A stretch of 64,000 bases of DNA from Rhizobium sp. ICMP 5592 (GCF_009498525.1 NZ_QSNT01000001.1:921032-985031), one strand, 5' to 3'; positions 8,767 to 17,982 are shown, numbered from the stretch's first letter. The notes: generated by a model not told the origin, from the letters alone. Numbers and translations are program-made.

Positions 8767-10707
8767 TCAGCTTGTGAAGGTGAACTGCTGTGGCAGCGCC
8801 GGTCCCGGGTTGGGCCATGACCAGCTGTCCGGCTGCTTCTCCGGCACGTTGCGAAGATTGTTGCGGATGATACCGAAGCCGCCGACGGCAAGGCAGAGAC
8901 CGACAGTCTCGAATTCCTCGGCGGCGATATCGAAGATCTGCTTCATGGCCGCTCCGCGCTTATCGAGATCAGCGGTGGAACGCGCCTCGTCGAAGAGCTT
9001 CATGCGCTTCTTCTGGCTTTCCGGCGGTTCCTCGCCCTGCTTGCCGTTCGAGGTGTACCAGACCGACCATGGAATGGCGTAACGCGAGCCTTGCGGATGG
9101 AAGGCGAAGAAGTCGCGCGGGTCGAGCATAGGATCGAGCCCGCCAGGCCCGGGCCAGACCTGCGCGTCATGGGCATTGTCGTCGCCGCGCGTATAGTAGA
9201 GCGCGCGCTCGATCGTGTTGACCTTCATGTCGATGCCGATCTGCGCCCAATGCGCCTTGACCAGCTCCAGCGCATCGACCAGATCGGGATAGAGCGTCGG
9301 GATGACGTCGACGGCAAAGAAGATCTTCTGGCCGTCCGGTCTCAGACGGAATCCATTGCCGTCCTTCTTGTCGTAACCTGCCTTGTCCAGCAACGCGCCC
9401 GCCTTGTCGGCGTCGTAGTCGGTGAACTGCCGCGCGAGTTTTTCGTGATACCAGGGATGTTCTGGACGGGGTCCGGCCTGATAGCCCTCGCTCTGGCCGA
9501 AATAGACGATGTCGATCACTTCCTGCCGGTTGATGCCGAGCGACAGCGCTTGCCGGAACGACTTGTCCGCGAACATCTTGCGCATGGCCGGGTCTTTATG
9601 CGTGATGTTGAAGTAGATCTGGCATTGCTGCGAGGTGGAAGGCACGAGCGTCAAAAGCCGGTAATCGCCCTTCTTCATGTTCTGCGAGAGCGTCGGCTTG
9701 TTGGCCAGCACGCTGATGTGGCGCTCCTGAATGTCGATCTTTCCCGAGATGACGTTCAGCATCAGGGATTCGACATCCTGCGAAATGCCGAAGTTGATCT
9801 CGTCGATATAGGGAAGCTGATTGCCCACGGTGTCGACCTGCCAGAAGTAGGGATTGCGGGTCATGACGACGCGCGTGGCGCCGCCGGTATAGGGCTCCTT
9901 CACGACCCAGGGATCGAGCGTCGGCTTGTCGACATTGCCCCAGCGCGACGGGATCTCGATATCGCCGCAGCGCGCCCGGAAAAGCTCGGGCCAGCTGCTG
10001 GCGCCCGCCTTCTTCGCGTCTTCGGCGGCGTTCGGATTGTATTTCGGCAGGAACTGGCTGCAGTAATGTTTCGGAAACAGCGTCGGATGCTGGCCGAGCG
10101 GTGTCGCCAGGTTTTCCAGATAGAGCGCATTGGGTGCCGCAAAGGTGAATTTCACCGTGTAGTCGTCGATCTTCTCGACATTGACCACCTTGCCCGCGAC
10201 CGACAATTGCGCAGGTGCTGCGCTATAAAGATCTGTGTTCTTGACGCAATCCTCGATCGCGAAAACGACGTCGTCGGCGGTAAAGGGATGGCCGTCCGAC
10301 CAGCGAGCGCCCTCGATCAGGTGGAAGGTGAATTGCGAGGCATCGTCATTGACATCCCAGCGTTCGGCAAGATTGGGTAGAACCTTGGTAAACTCCATGT
10401 TCCAGCGCACGAGGCTCTGATTGCCCACCATGCGCAGGATGCCGTTATGGTCAGACGAGCCTCTCAGGCCGCGACGAAGCGTTCCGCCATAGGTGCCGAC
10501 CTTTTCGAAAGGTGTCACGACCATCGGCTTTTTCGGTAGCCGGTCGGCGAGCGGTGGCAGCTTCCCGTTCTTGACGAGGTCGGCCAATGCGGGTGCTTCG
10601 CCGCCTGCGGCAGAGGCTCGACCGGCAAGGGACAGGGCCGCAACGCCAGCCATGCCCCCGAGAACGGCGCGACGTGTCACGCCGCGAGACAATATTTTAT
10701 CGCGCAT
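8767..10707 (-). CDS. Family-5 ABC substrate-binding protein with Tat signal
   Basis: 646-residue SBP_bac_5 protein, first gene of the minus-strand operon. The N-terminus carries a twin-arginine signal (SRGVTRRAVLGG, then a hydrophobic stretch to ASA-AGG), implying export in folded form. The mature protein has the family pattern, including LAERWDVNDDASQFTFHL, DGHPFTADDVVFAIED near the start of lobe I and FRQALSLGINRQEVIDI in the middle. A GGGAGGG ribosome site lies 6 bases before the start. Members bind peptides, glycosides (for example alpha-galactosides by AgpA in Sinorhizobium), opines or nickel; the dehydratase at the operon end favours a sugar-acid derivative, which is inference. Confidence 0.92.
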   Translation of the reverse strand: MRDKILSRGVTRRAVLGGMAGVAALSLAGRASAAGGEAPALADLVKNGKLPPLADRLPKKPMVVTPFEKVGTYGGTLRRGLRGSSDHNGILRMVGNQSLVRWNMEFTKVLPNLAERWDVNDDASQFTFHLIEGARWSDGHPFTADDVVFAIEDCVKNTDLYSAAPAQLSVAGKVVNVEKIDDYTVKFTFAAPNALYLENLATPLGQHPTLFPKHYCSQFLPKYNPNAAEDAKKAGASSWPELFRARCGDIEIPSRWGNVDKPTLDPWVVKEPYTGGATRVVMTRNPYFWQVDTVGNQLPYIDEINFGISQDVESLMLNVISGKIDIQERHISVLANKPTLSQNMKKGDYRLLTLVPSTSQQCQIYFNITHKDPAMRKMFADKSFRQALSLGINRQEVIDIVYFGQSEGYQAGPRPEHPWYHEKLARQFTDYDADKAGALLDKAGYDKKDGNGFRLRPDGQKIFFAVDVIPTLYPDLVDALELVKAHWAQIGIDMKVNTIERALYYTRGDDNAHDAQVWPGPGGLDPMLDPRDFFAFHPQGSRYAIPWSVWYTSNGKQGEEPPESQKKRMKLFDEARSTADLDKRGAAMKQIFDIAAEEFETVGLCLAVGGFGIIRNNLRNVPEKQPDSWSWPNPGPALPQQFTFTS

Positions 10708-10819
10708 CCATATCCCTCCCGTTTGATGCCGGCACGACTTTGTCTGGACCGGCGCGACAGGCTCCCGACCCGTCGCATGGCGTCCTCTTGGCGCCGCGAG
10801 CAGACCATAGATACGTTCT

Positions 10820-10854
10820 CAGATAATTACAAGAGTTGACAGATATTAACAGAT
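10820..10854. promoter_or_regulatory. Divergent promoter region with phased CAGAT repeats
   Basis: The gap 10708-10920 separates the two divergent importer operons. Three direct CAGAT copies start at 10820, 10840 and 10850, that is 20 and 10 bases apart, on one face of the helix, in an AT-rich stretch. A consensus -35 TTGACA sits at 10836-10841 on the plus strand, but no good -10 follows. This is the most likely binding region for the FadR-type regulator, although no clean palindrome is seen. Confidence 0.35.
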
Positions 10855-10920
10855 TTAGTAGCCCTGCCGCCTAGGGAATGGACTGAAGCCCGTCGCTGGG
10901 CGGCAAAGCAAAGGATGATG

Positions 10921-11634
10921 ATGACATTGTCGACCGTCACTGCACCGGACGGGGGCGCAACGCGCTTCGGCGACATCATCTACGAGAAGATCGTGGGCAT
11001 GATCGCGGACGGAAACTTCCCGGTGAACGAAAGATTGCCGTCGGAGGAAAAGCTTGCGGTGATGTTCGGGGCGTCGAGGCCGGTCATCCGCGAGGCGCTG
11101 GAGCGCCTGAGGGGCGACGGCCTGATCGTCTCGCGCAAAGGGTCGGGCTCCTATGTGCGGCAACGCCCGGATTCGTCCGTGCTGAAGATGGTGCCGGTTG
11201 GCTCCTTGGCCGATGTGCAGCGGTTTTTCGAATTTCGCGCCGGCCTCGAGGCGGAAGCCGCAGAACTTGCCGCGCGCAACTGGCAGCCGGCAGACAAGGA
11301 GCGGATCACCGCCGCCCTTCTCAACATCGAGCAATGTTTGAGCGACGGCAAGCTCGGCGCCGAGGAAGATCAGGCGCTGCACGACGCGATCGCGATGGCA
11401 ACCGGAAACCAGTTTCACATCACGCTTCGCGAATGGTTCAAGCCGCATTTCGCCATCGGGCATTCCGTCACGCGAAGCCTGAGCCTCAAGCGCACGCCCG
11501 AACAGATCCGCACCGTCCAGGACGAGCATGCGGTGATCGTCAAGGCGATCTTCGAGCGGCAGGAGACCGAGGCGCATGACGCGATGAAGCGGCACATACT
11601 GAACGCTCGCGCCCGCATGTTCCAGGGGGTCTGA
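10921..11634 (+). CDS. GntR-family regulator, FadR/FCD type
   Basis: About 237 residues. A winged helix-turn-helix at about residues 12-78 (LPSEEKLAVMFGASRPVIRE and the GSGSYV wing) is followed by an alpha-helical FCD ligand-binding domain with the usual acidic and His positions (LHDAIAMATGN, EHAVIVKAIFERQ). Three in-frame ATGs start at 10915, 10918 and 10921; the AAGGA ribosome site at 10911 best fits 10921. FCD regulators typically respond to carboxylic or sugar acids, which fits control of the flanking dehydratase and DapA-family genes. It is transcribed away from the 8.8-10.7 kb binding-protein gene and leads the plus-strand operon. Confidence 0.88.
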   Translation: MTLSTVTAPDGGATRFGDIIYEKIVGMIADGNFPVNERLPSEEKLAVMFGASRPVIREALERLRGDGLIVSRKGSGSYVRQRPDSSVLKMVPVGSLADVQRFFEFRAGLEAEAAELAARNWQPADKERITAALLNIEQCLSDGKLGAEEDQALHDAIAMATGNQFHITLREWFKPHFAIGHSVTRSLSLKRTPEQIRTVQDEHAVIVKAIFERQETEAHDAMKRHILNARARMFQGV

Positions 11635-11732
11635 GCAGCAATGGGAGGAAGGGATGATGCGGCGACCGGCTGTGACCGGTGCCACCACCCTTCCATTTCG
11701 ATCATCGGTTAAGAGCTAGCAAGGGGAAGAAG

Positions 11733-12632
11733 ATGAGCATCGCAACTATTCGCCAGGCGCTGAAAGGTGTGTCCGGTGTTCCCGTGACGGCCTATGACGA
11801 TAGGGGCGAGGTCGAACCCCGGATCACGGCGAAGGTCTATCATCGGGTCGCCGCTGCCGGCATCCACAATATCGTCGCGGCGGGAAATACCGGTGAGTTC
11901 TACGCCCTGACACCGGAGGAAATCCGTCACGTCCACGAGGCGGCGGTTGCGGGCGTCGACGGCAAGGCGCCGGTGACGGCGGCGATCGGGAGATCGTTGC
12001 GCGAGGCGATCGCGATGGCAAAGAATGCCGCTGTGATTGGTGCATCCGCGGTCATGTCGCATCAGCCTGTCGATCCATTCGCCGCCCCCGCAGCCCAGAT
12101 CGACTATTTCTGCGATCTTGCGGAAGCGTCTCCCTTGCCGCTGGTCGCCTATGTGCGCGCCGACGGTTTCAGCGTCGACGACATGGTGCGCCTTGCCGGC
12201 CACGCCAACATTGCCGGCATCAAGTTCGCGACGACGGATCTGATGCTTCTCTCGAGGTCTATCGCGGCTTCTGATCCGGCCGGCGCGCTCTTCGTCTGCG
12301 GTCTCGCCGAGAGTTGGGCGCCGACCTTCACCGCCGCCGGCGCACGCGGCTTCACCTCCGGTCTGGTCAATGTCGCGCCGCAATTGTCGCTCGCCGTCCT
12401 CGATGCGCTGGACAGAGGCGATTTCGCGGCTGCGCGCGCGATCGTCAACAAGCTCGAGCCGTTCGAGCGCATGCGGACGAAATTCCGCAACGGCGCCAAC
12501 GTCACGGTGGTGAAGGAGGCGGTGACCTATTCGGGTCTCAATGTCGGCCCCGTGCGGGTGCCGGGATTGCCGCAGCTCGATCAGAAAGACCGGGAGGAAC
12601 TGCATCGTCTGCTGAAGGACTGGGAGGGGTAA
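11733..12632 (+). CDS. DapA-family class I aldolase/lyase
   Basis: 299-residue TIM-barrel enzyme of the dihydrodipicolinate synthase/N-acetylneuraminate lyase family. The Schiff-base lysine is K164 (AGIKFATTD), with Y140 (VAYVRADG) in the supporting strand and GNTGEFYALT at 51-60 as the carboxylate-binding loop. Besides DapA itself the family includes 2-keto-3-deoxy-gluconate aldolase and 5-keto-4-deoxyglucarate dehydratase, which act on products of enolase-superfamily dehydratases like the one at 3.5-4.7 kb. The ATG at 11733 follows a strong AAGGGGA site. Next to an FCD regulator and a family-5 importer, a role in sugar-acid breakdown is more likely than lysine synthesis. Confidence 0.85.
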   Translation: MSIATIRQALKGVSGVPVTAYDDRGEVEPRITAKVYHRVAAAGIHNIVAAGNTGEFYALTPEEIRHVHEAAVAGVDGKAPVTAAIGRSLREAIAMAKNAAVIGASAVMSHQPVDPFAAPAAQIDYFCDLAEASPLPLVAYVRADGFSVDDMVRLAGHANIAGIKFATTDLMLLSRSIAASDPAGALFVCGLAESWAPTFTAAGARGFTSGLVNVAPQLSLAVLDALDRGDFAAARAIVNKLEPFERMRTKFRNGANVTVVKEAVTYSGLNVGPVRVPGLPQLDQKDREELHRLLKDWEG

Positions 12633-12652
12633 GCGCACCGAGCCTGTGCGCT
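12632..12652 (+). promoter_or_regulatory. Intercistronic hairpin before the second family-5 binding-protein gene
   Basis: A perfect 7-bp stem (12632-12638 with 12646-12652, 7-nt loop) begins in the stop codon of the DapA-family gene and lies 58 bases before the binding-protein start. No T-run follows, so RNA processing or protection of the downstream message is possible. Confidence 0.4.
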
Positions 12653-12710
12653 GCTACAGACTGCAAAAGGCGTGGGCGCTGCCCGCGCGATAAGATTGGG
12701 AGGTCTTGAA

Positions 12711-14297
12711 ATGTTGAAGAGCTTGCTGACATCCGTCGCAATCGCCAGTGCCTTGATTGCCGCGCAGCCGACCTGGGCGGCATCGCCCCCGAACATGCTG
12801 GTGATCGGCACCAACCTCACCGGCATCCGCACACTCGACCCGGCGCAGAACAATGCCCGCACGGTTTCCGAGCTGATCTCCAATCTCTACGACAATCTGG
12901 TGCAGCTCTCCCCGGACGACCTCCAGACGCTGAAGCCGATGCTTGCCACGAAATGGAGCATTTCGCCTGACGGCAAGATCATCACGCTCGCCTTGCGGGA
13001 TGACGCCGTCTTCCAGAGCGGCAATCCGGTCACGGCGGATGACGCCGCATGGTCCATTCAGCGCGTCATCAAGATGGGGCAGGTCGGCTCGACCGATATC
13101 GCGCCCTGGGGCTTCACGGCCGAAAATGTCGACAAACTGATCCGGGCCAAGGATGCCCACACGCTGGAGATCGAGCTGCCGCAGGCCGTCAATACCGATC
13201 TCGTGCTCTATTCGCTTGCCGGATCGTCGATCGGCATCATCGACAAGAAGACGGCCTTGTCGCATGAGGCGAACGGCGATTTCGGCGGCACATGGCTCTC
13301 GGCCAACTCCGCCGGAAGCGGACCGTTCGCGCTCGCGCAGTGGCGGCCGAACGATGTCGCGATCTTCAATGCCCGCAAGAACTATTGGGGTGGTGCTCCG
13401 GCCATGACGCGCGTCGTCGCCCGTCACATACCGGAATCGGGCAATCTGCGACTACAAATCGAGGCCGGCGACGTCGATATCGGGCAATATGTTTCAAGCG
13501 GCGATCTCGATGCACTGGCCAACAACAAGGCCGTGGTGATCGACAATGTGCCGGGGCTCGGCTTCTACTATATCGCGCTTAACCAGAAGGATCCGGATCT
13601 GCAGAAACCCAAGGTCCGCGAGGCGTTCCAACATGCCTTCGACTGGAAGGCAATTTCTGACAACATCATGCGCTACACCGGCTTCCCCTGGCAGTCGATG
13701 ATCCCGCGCGGGATGATCGGGGCGCCGGAAAATGCGACATCGCGCTATGATTACGATCCGGCCAAGGCCAAGCAATTGCTAGCTGAGGCAGGCTATCCGA
13801 ATGGCCTGAAGAAAGTGCTCAATCCCTCGGGAGCGGCGGCCTTGCCCTTCACCGAGGCATTGCAGGCAAGCGCTCGGGTCGCAGGGATCGATCTCGATCT
13901 GGTGCCGGGCGAATTCATTCCCGCGTTCCGCGAGCGCAAATATCAGGTCCTGTTCGGCAATTCCGGCGCCCGGCTCCCCGATCCTTTCGCCGTTGCCACG
14001 CAATATGCCTACAATCCTGACAACAGCGACGATGCGCGTCTCGGCAGCTACTATCTCTGGCGGGCCGGCATGAAGGTGGACGAGCTCAACACACTGGTCG
14101 ATCAGTCGATGAAGGAGCGCGATACCGCCAAGCGCACCGACCTCTTCAAGAAGATGGACGGCATCTATGGCAGCATGGACTCCCCGCTGATCATCTTCTT
14201 CCAGCGCACGGATCCCTATGTCATCCGCGCCAATGTCAAGGGCTACCATGGGCATACGACCTGGTCGACGCGCTGGCATGACGTGACGAAGGAGTAA
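12711..14297 (+). CDS. Family-5 ABC substrate-binding protein
   Basis: 528-residue SBP_bac_5 protein with a Sec signal peptide (MLKSLLTSVAIASALIAA, cleavage near TWA-ASP). The body has LATKWSISPDGKIITLAL, SGNPVTADDAAWSIQRV and VREAFQHAFDWKAI, diagnostic of the family. Start supported by GGGAGG at 12699-12704. It is followed directly, without a gap, by two permeases and two ATPases, giving a complete Dpp-like set. It is clearly different from the Tat-exported binding protein at 8.8-10.7 kb, so the two importers probably take different, related substrates. Confidence 0.92.
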   Translation: MLKSLLTSVAIASALIAAQPTWAASPPNMLVIGTNLTGIRTLDPAQNNARTVSELISNLYDNLVQLSPDDLQTLKPMLATKWSISPDGKIITLALRDDAVFQSGNPVTADDAAWSIQRVIKMGQVGSTDIAPWGFTAENVDKLIRAKDAHTLEIELPQAVNTDLVLYSLAGSSIGIIDKKTALSHEANGDFGGTWLSANSAGSGPFALAQWRPNDVAIFNARKNYWGGAPAMTRVVARHIPESGNLRLQIEAGDVDIGQYVSSGDLDALANNKAVVIDNVPGLGFYYIALNQKDPDLQKPKVREAFQHAFDWKAISDNIMRYTGFPWQSMIPRGMIGAPENATSRYDYDPAKAKQLLAEAGYPNGLKKVLNPSGAAALPFTEALQASARVAGIDLDLVPGEFIPAFRERKYQVLFGNSGARLPDPFAVATQYAYNPDNSDDARLGSYYLWRAGMKVDELNTLVDQSMKERDTAKRTDLFKKMDGIYGSMDSPLIIFFQRTDPYVIRANVKGYHGHTTWSTRWHDVTKE

Positions 14298-15401
14298 ATG
14301 CCCGTGACGAGCGCCGAGCTGACATCGAAACGCGATTCCCGCGGCAGTGTGGATCAGGATGCGTTCGCGGATACGCCGCCGCATCCGCTGGTCGCCCTCC
14401 TGCGGCGATTGGCAGGCCGTGCTGTGGCGATCATCACCACGCTGCTCGGTCTGCTGTTCCTCACTTTTTCGATGGGGCGCCTGCTTCCCGCCGACCCGGT
14501 GCTTGCCATCACCGGATCGGAGGTGAGCAAGGCGGTCTATGATCGCGTCTATAACGAGCTTGGGCTCGGCCAGCCTATCTGGATGCAGTTCCTAACCTAT
14601 GTGCGGAAGGTTGCGACCGGCGATCTCGGCACCTCGGCCACGACCGGCCAGCCGATCCTGACCGATCTCATGAGCATTTTCCCGGCAACCATCGAGCTTA
14701 CCATCATTGCCATGATCATCGGCATCCTCGTCGGCGTTCCGCTCGGCATCACCGCAGCCGTCCGGCGCGGCACCGTCCTCGATCATATCGCGCGTATCGT
14801 CGCTCTTGCCGGCCATTCCATTCCGATCTTCTGGATGGGGCTGATGGCGCTCTTCGTCTTCTACGCCAAGCTCCAGCTTGTCGGTGCCTCGGGCCGCGTC
14901 GATGTCCTGTACGAGGGGCTGGTGACGCCGATGACCGGATTTCTGCTGATCGATTCCGCCATGCAGGGCCAGTGGGATGTGTTTCAAAGCGCGCTCAATC
15001 ACATCATCCTGCCGGGTGCGATCCTCGGCTATTATTCTGTCGCCTATATCTGCCGCATGTCTCGCAGCTTCATGCTGGAGCAGCTCGGCCAGGAATATAT
15101 CGTCACGGCCAGGGCAAAAGGGCTCGGACGCCGCAAGGTCGTCTGGCGCCATGCCTTCCGGAATATCCGCGTGCAACTGCTGACGATCATGGCGCTGACC
15201 TTCGGCGGTCTGCTGGAAGGCGCGGTGCTGATCGAGACGGTTTTCGGCTGGCCCGGGCTCGGCCAGTATCTGACGCGCGGGTTGCAGATGAACGACATGA
15301 ACGTCGTCATGGGTGCCGTGCTGACCATCGGTGCCGTCTTTTTGACCATCAACATCATTTCGGATGTGCTGTATCGCATTCTTGATCCAAGGACACGGTG
15401 A
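14298..15401 (+). CDS. Family-5 ABC importer permease (DppB-like)
   Basis: 367-residue membrane permease. An N-terminal extension of about 35 cytoplasmic residues precedes the first helix (VAIITTLLGLLFLTF). The BPD_transp_1 core follows, with the coupling loop EYIVTARAKGLGRRKVVWRH and the C-terminal ILDPRTR. The ATG touches the preceding TAA, and AAGGAG inside the end of the binding-protein gene is its ribosome site, so translational coupling is likely. Confidence 0.93.
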   Translation: MPVTSAELTSKRDSRGSVDQDAFADTPPHPLVALLRRLAGRAVAIITTLLGLLFLTFSMGRLLPADPVLAITGSEVSKAVYDRVYNELGLGQPIWMQFLTYVRKVATGDLGTSATTGQPILTDLMSIFPATIELTIIAMIIGILVGVPLGITAAVRRGTVLDHIARIVALAGHSIPIFWMGLMALFVFYAKLQLVGASGRVDVLYEGLVTPMTGFLLIDSAMQGQWDVFQSALNHIILPGAILGYYSVAYICRMSRSFMLEQLGQEYIVTARAKGLGRRKVVWRHAFRNIRVQLLTIMALTFGGLLEGAVLIETVFGWPGLGQYLTRGLQMNDMNVVMGAVLTIGAVFLTINIISDVLYRILDPRTR

Positions 15402-16342
15402 CGCCGATGACGATCTCCGCCGAACACACAGACCGCAGCAGCGGCAACGGCTTTCGTAAATGGCTGCTCGCGCCGGAGCCTCAGGGCTGGTTCCAGTCGT
15501 CCGTGCAGCAATTCCATCAGGGTTGGCTAAAGTTCCGCCTGCATCCGCTCGGCCTTGTCGGGCTTGCCATCATCGTCCTGCTCGTCCTCGTTGCCATCGC
15601 CGCGCCCTTGTTGACGCGGTATGATCCCATCGTTCAGGACATGGCGGGACGACTTGCGCCGCCATCGGCGGAGCACTGGCTCGGCACGGACAATTTCGGG
15701 CGCGATGTCTTAGCCCGCATCGTTTATGGTGGCCGCACGACGCTCTATATCATCATGCTCGTCTCGGTCATCGTCGCGCCCCTGGGTCTGCTGATCGGCA
15801 CCTGCTCCGGCTATTTCGGGGGGATTGTCGATGAAATCCTGATGCGGATCACCGACATCTTCCTGTCCTTTCCCGGCCTGGTGCTGGCGCTGGGGTTCGC
15901 GGCGGCACTCGGCCCCGGCATCACCAATGCGATCATCGCTATTTCGCTGACGGCCTGGCCGCCGATTGCCCGGCTTGCCCGCGCCGAAACGCTCAGCCTG
16001 CGCAAGGCGGATTTCATTGCGGCCGTGCGTCTGCAGGGTGCGACACCCTTGGCGATCATCACTCGCCACATCCTGCCGATGTGCATTCCCTCCGTGATCG
16101 TGCGCGTGACCCTCAACATGGCCGGTATCATCATCACCGCTGCCGGCCTCGGCTTTCTCGGTCTCGGCGCACAGCCGCCCTGGCCGGAATGGGGGTCGAT
16201 GGCGGCCACGGGCCGCGAATTCATGCTCGACAGCCCCTGGGTCATCGCCGCCCCCGGCATTGCCATCGCGCTGGTAAGCCTTGCTTTTAACCTCGTCGGC
16301 GATGCGCTGCGCGACGTTCTTGATCCGAGAGGTGCGGAATGA
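15398..16342 (+). CDS. Family-5 ABC importer permease (DppC-like)
   Basis: 314 residues if translation starts at the GTG at 15398, which overlaps the upstream stop (GTGA) and has AAGGA four bases before it; an ATG at 15407 is the alternative. It has a first helix at about residues 48-70 and the OppC-type core with coupling loop DFIAAVRLQGATPLAIITRH. The TDNFGRDVLARIVYG and LGLGAQPPWPEWG segments and the final GDALRDVLDPRG are typical of DppC subunits. Confidence 0.92.
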   Translation: MTPMTISAEHTDRSSGNGFRKWLLAPEPQGWFQSSVQQFHQGWLKFRLHPLGLVGLAIIVLLVLVAIAAPLLTRYDPIVQDMAGRLAPPSAEHWLGTDNFGRDVLARIVYGGRTTLYIIMLVSVIVAPLGLLIGTCSGYFGGIVDEILMRITDIFLSFPGLVLALGFAAALGPGITNAIIAISLTAWPPIARLARAETLSLRKADFIAAVRLQGATPLAIITRHILPMCIPSVIVRVTLNMAGIIITAAGLGFLGLGAQPPWPEWGSMAATGREFMLDSPWVIAAPGIAIALVSLAFNLVGDALRDVLDPRGAE

Positions 16343-17196
16343 GCTCTTCCCTCATCGATATCCACAACCTCGAAATTACTTTTGGCGGCGGCTCCGTGCG
16401 GGCCGTGCGCGGCGTCAGCTTTTCGCTGGGGCAGGAAAAGCTCGGGATTGTGGGTGAATCCGGCTCGGGCAAATCGACGGTCGGGCGCGCCATCATGCGG
16501 CTGCTGCCGCCGACCGCAATGGTCAGCGCCGAGCGGATGAGTTTTCGGGACGTAGACCTGCTGAAGGTGGACGAGCGCCAGATGATGATGATCCGCGGGC
16601 GGCGGATCGGGCTCATCCTGCAGGATCCGAAATATTCGCTCAATCCGGTCATGCGGATCGGGGAGCAGATCGCAGAGACTTACCGTCTTCACTATCCCAA
16701 GGCGAGCGCAAAGCAGGCTTACGGCCAAACGCTCGAAATGCTCGATGCAGTCAAGATCCGCGATGTTGAACGGGTGGCCCGGCTCTATCCGCACGAAATA
16801 TCGGGCGGCATGGGCCAGCGCGTGATGATCGCCATGATGCTGATTGCCGAGCCTGAGGTTCTGATCGCCGACGAGCCGACTTCCGCGCTCGATGTCACGG
16901 TGCGGCTGGAAATCCTCGCCTTGCTGGACGAGCTCGTCGCGCGACGCAATCTCGGACTGATCTTCATCAGCCATGACCTGAACCTTGTGCGGAATTTCTG
17001 CGACCGCGTGCTGATCATGTATGCCGGGCGGGTGGTCGAGGTCCTTGAAGCGCGGGACCTCGACAAGGCCAGGCATCCCTATACGCAGGGCTTGCTGGCC
17101 TCGTTGCCGTCGATCGATGATCCGCCGGCCCGGCTGCCGATCTTGAAACGAGATCCGTCCTGGCTCAACGGCAAGATCTTGGAGGGAACGCGATGA
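16339..17196 (+). CDS. ABC importer ATPase (DppD-like)
   Basis: 285-residue nucleotide-binding subunit with Walker [11 protein letters not shown]-loop ILQDPKYSLNP, signature EISGGMGQR, Walker B VLIADEPTSALD and H-loop ISHD. It is shorter than many DppD proteins (about 325) but still has the family tail with HPYTQGLLASLPS. It overlaps the permease stop by 4 bases (ATGA). It should pair with the next gene's product to form the ATPase heterodimer. Confidence 0.93.
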   Translation: MSSSLIDIHNLEITFGGGSVRAVRGVSFSLGQEKLGIVGESGSGKSTVGRAIMRLLPPTAMVSAERMSFRDVDLLKVDERQMMMIRGRRIGLILQDPKYSLNPVMRIGEQIAETYRLHYPKASAKQAYGQTLEMLDAVKIRDVERVARLYPHEISGGMGQRVMIAMMLIAEPEVLIADEPTSALDVTVRLEILALLDELVARRNLGLIFISHDLNLVRNFCDRVLIMYAGRVVEVLEARDLDKARHPYTQGLLASLPSIDDPPARLPILKRDPSWLNGKILEGTR

Positions 17197-17951
17197 TCGA
17201 AATCGACAATCTCACCATCCGTTTCGCCGCCGGCCAGAGGCCAGTGGTGAGGAACGTCAGATTCGGTGTCGAGAAGGGCACGGCCTTCGGTCTCGTCGGC
17301 GAGTCCGGCTGCGGAAAATCCACGGTCCTGCGCGCTATCTCCGGTCTCAATCCGAATTATCAAGGCAGTATCGAGCTGGACGGCGGCATTCTGGGCCGGC
17401 GGCGCGATCGTCCGTTCTTCCGCCGGGTACAGATGGTATTTCAGGATCCCTATGGATCGCTCCATCCGCGCAAGACCATCCGCTCGCAACTCAAGGAGCC
17501 GCTCCGCAATCAGGGGCTAGCCACCGGTTCGATGGATGTCGATGCGCTGCTGCGCTCTGTCGGCCTCGATCCGTCGCTCAGCTACCGGTTTCCGCATCAG
17601 CTTTCCGGCGGACAACGCCAGCGCGTCGCCATCGCCCGCGCCCTGGTTCTCAATCCCGCCGTCCTGCTGCTCGACGAGCCGACCTCCGCGCTCGATGTCT
17701 CTGTCCAGGCCGAAATCCTGAACCTTCTGGACGATCTGCGCCGGGAGCGCGGCCTGACCTATTTGCTCGTCAGCCACGATCTCGCTGTCGTCTCCCATAT
17801 GTGCAGCCGCGTTGCCATCATGGAGGCCGGGGAGATCGTCGAAGAGGTCGATATCGAAAGGCTGCGAAAGGGAGAGGTCGAACATCCCTATTCGCAGCGC
17901 CTGCTACGGGCGAGCCGGATGTATGGCAAGCAGCGAGAGGTTCTTACGTGA
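17193..17951 (+). CDS. ABC importer ATPase (DppF-like)
   Basis: 252-residue ATPase with Walker A GESGCGKST, Q-loop VFQDPYGSLHPR, signature LSGGQRQR, Walker B VLLLDEPTSALD and H-loop VSHD. It overlaps the DppD-like gene by 4 bases (ATGA) and is the last gene of the operon, followed within 3 bases by a strong hairpin terminator. Compact for DppF (often about 320), lacking most of the C-terminal extension. Confidence 0.93.
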   Translation: MIEIDNLTIRFAAGQRPVVRNVRFGVEKGTAFGLVGESGCGKSTVLRAISGLNPNYQGSIELDGGILGRRRDRPFFRRVQMVFQDPYGSLHPRKTIRSQLKEPLRNQGLATGSMDVDALLRSVGLDPSLSYRFPHQLSGGQRQRVAIARALVLNPAVLLLDEPTSALDVSVQAEILNLLDDLRRERGLTYLLVSHDLAVVSHMCSRVAIMEAGEIVEEVDIERLRKGEVEHPYSQRLLRASRMYGKQREVLT

Positions 17952-17953
17952 TG

Positions 17954-17982
17954 ATCGATGAGGCCGCATGGGCCTCATCGAT
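17954..17982 (+). terminator. Terminator between convergent operons
   Basis: A perfect 12-bp stem (17954-17965 with 17971-17982, 5-nt loop) begins just after the stop codon of the DppF-like gene and is followed by GTGTCTTT on the plus strand. It sits between convergent operons and may act in both directions, better on the plus strand. Confidence 0.8.

Noticed and set aside
11733..12632. Assignment of the DapA-family gene as biosynthetic lysine dapA
   Set aside because: It lies in a transport and catabolic operon with an FCD regulator, and the family includes several sugar-acid enzymes.
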